Source: Peteryoungia aggregata LMG 23059 (GTDB lineage: Bacteria > Pseudomonadota > Alphaproteobacteria > Rhizobiales > Rhizobiaceae). From it: a stretch of 64,000 nt of DNA. The stretch lies in the NCBI RefSeq assembly GCF_030814435.1, contig NZ_JAUSUW010000001.1, forward strand, positions 248,001 to 312,000, read 5' to 3'. Each line of letters opens with the position of its first letter. The stretch's first letter is position 1. The position numbers were made by a program, and so were the translations under genes. The notes under the pieces are model-generated. The model made no database searches. It was not told the origin of the DNA and saw nothing but the letters and a program-made list of their open reading frames with translations. This document shows positions 63,806-64,000 of the stretch, piece by piece.

Positions 63806-64000
63806 TCAGCGTCCCGTAATCGACGGACTATAGACCATCAGGCTGAGGATTTCGAACAGCACTTGTGCCCCCGCATGAGCCGTGTTGGCCGTTGCATCAT
63901 ATTGCGGCGCGACTTCCACGACATCGCCGCCGACCAGGTTGACGCCCTTGAGGCCGCGCAACAGTTCGAGCACTTCCCGTGTCGTCAGGCCACCGACTTC
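63806..64000 (-). CDS. agmatinase/guanidinobutyrase-family ureohydrolase, 5' end outside the window
   Basis: The last 64 codons of a ureohydrolase read from the window edge to TGA at 63806. EVGGLTTREVLELLRGL, NLVGGDVVEVAPQYD and GAQVLFEILSLM are the C-terminal manganese-site and core blocks of SpeB-type enzymes. The family splits a guanidino group to urea and an amine. It leads the minus-strand operon of the adjacent importer, 86 bases before the binding-protein gene. Confidence 0.85.
   Translation of the reverse strand, partial: EVGGLTTREVLELLRGLKGVNLVGGDVVEVAPQYDATANTAHAGAQVLFEILSLMVYSPSITGR

Overview
The window reads as chromosomal DNA of a Rhizobiaceae-type alphaproteobacterium (Rhizobium, Agrobacterium, Ensifer or a relative). 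Reasons: high GC with alphaproteobacterial codon use; an EcfG/NepR/PhyR general stress response locus with GGAAC-N16-CGTT promoters; a pccR-pccB-pccA-mcm propionyl-CoA module; a MaoC-phosphotransacetylase fusion ahead of ackA; many periplasmic-binding-protein ABC transporters; and palindromic intergenic mosaic repeats of the rhizobial RIME type. No rRNA, tRNA, CRISPR array, complete insertion sequence or prophage was seen.

Layout. 1-5.2 kb: a truncated M20 amidohydrolase diverges from a peptide-type ABC operon (binding protein and two permeases, no ATPase here). 5.2-14.2 kb: PAP2 phosphatase, a P1-family (NylC/DmpA-like) hydrolase bracketed by two composite repeats, MaoC-Pta fusion plus acetate kinase behind an FNR/FixK-like box, an orphan phnM, an M19 dipeptidase and an amidase. 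14.6-23.8 kb: a polyamine-type ABC operon (ATPase, two permeases, binding protein) running into a NylB-like serine hydrolase, two tandem paralogous YtcJ-type amidohydrolases and a TetR regulator. 23.8-27.2 kb: an IclR-controlled pair of divergent units that resembles the lower non-phosphorylative L-fucose pathway. 27.3-28.5 kb: a two-gene, AT-richer unit of unknown function (DUF6978-like plus DUF1828/DUF1829-like). 28.6-31.7 kb: pntAB transhydrogenase on the minus strand.

31.8-39.9 kb is a general stress response island: sigma factor EcfG with its anti-sigma NepR, a second NepR, PhyR, an HWE-type histidine kinase, a receiver-like protein, a Crp/Fnr regulator, and effector genes (two DUF1328 proteins, CsbD, DUF883, a holin-like membrane protein, a zinc peptidase, small membrane or exported proteins). 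Seven GGAAC-N16-(C/T)GTT promoters, six of them perfect, can be read directly and tie these genes into one autoregulated regulon.

39.9-44.6 kb holds an unusual split Rieske oxygenase (catalytic subunit without cluster ligands, divergent Rieske protein), a glutathione S-transferase, a frameshifted D-2-hydroxyacid dehydrogenase and a 3-hydroxyisobutyryl-CoA hydrolase-like protein. 44.8-46.9 kb is an AT-richer island of small unknown genes. 47-59.7 kb is the propionyl-CoA to succinyl-CoA module: pccR facing pccB, pccA and methylmalonyl-CoA mutase, interrupted by a YghU-type transferase, a tandem pair of small unknown paralogs, a TPR protein, a membrane-protein insertion flanked by a duplicated 3' end of pccA, a composite repeat and a parDE toxin-antitoxin pair. 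A GMC oxidoreductase closes that strand. 59.7-64 kb is a second polyamine/guanidino-type ABC transporter on the minus strand, downstream of the 3' end of an agmatinase-family gene that runs off the window.
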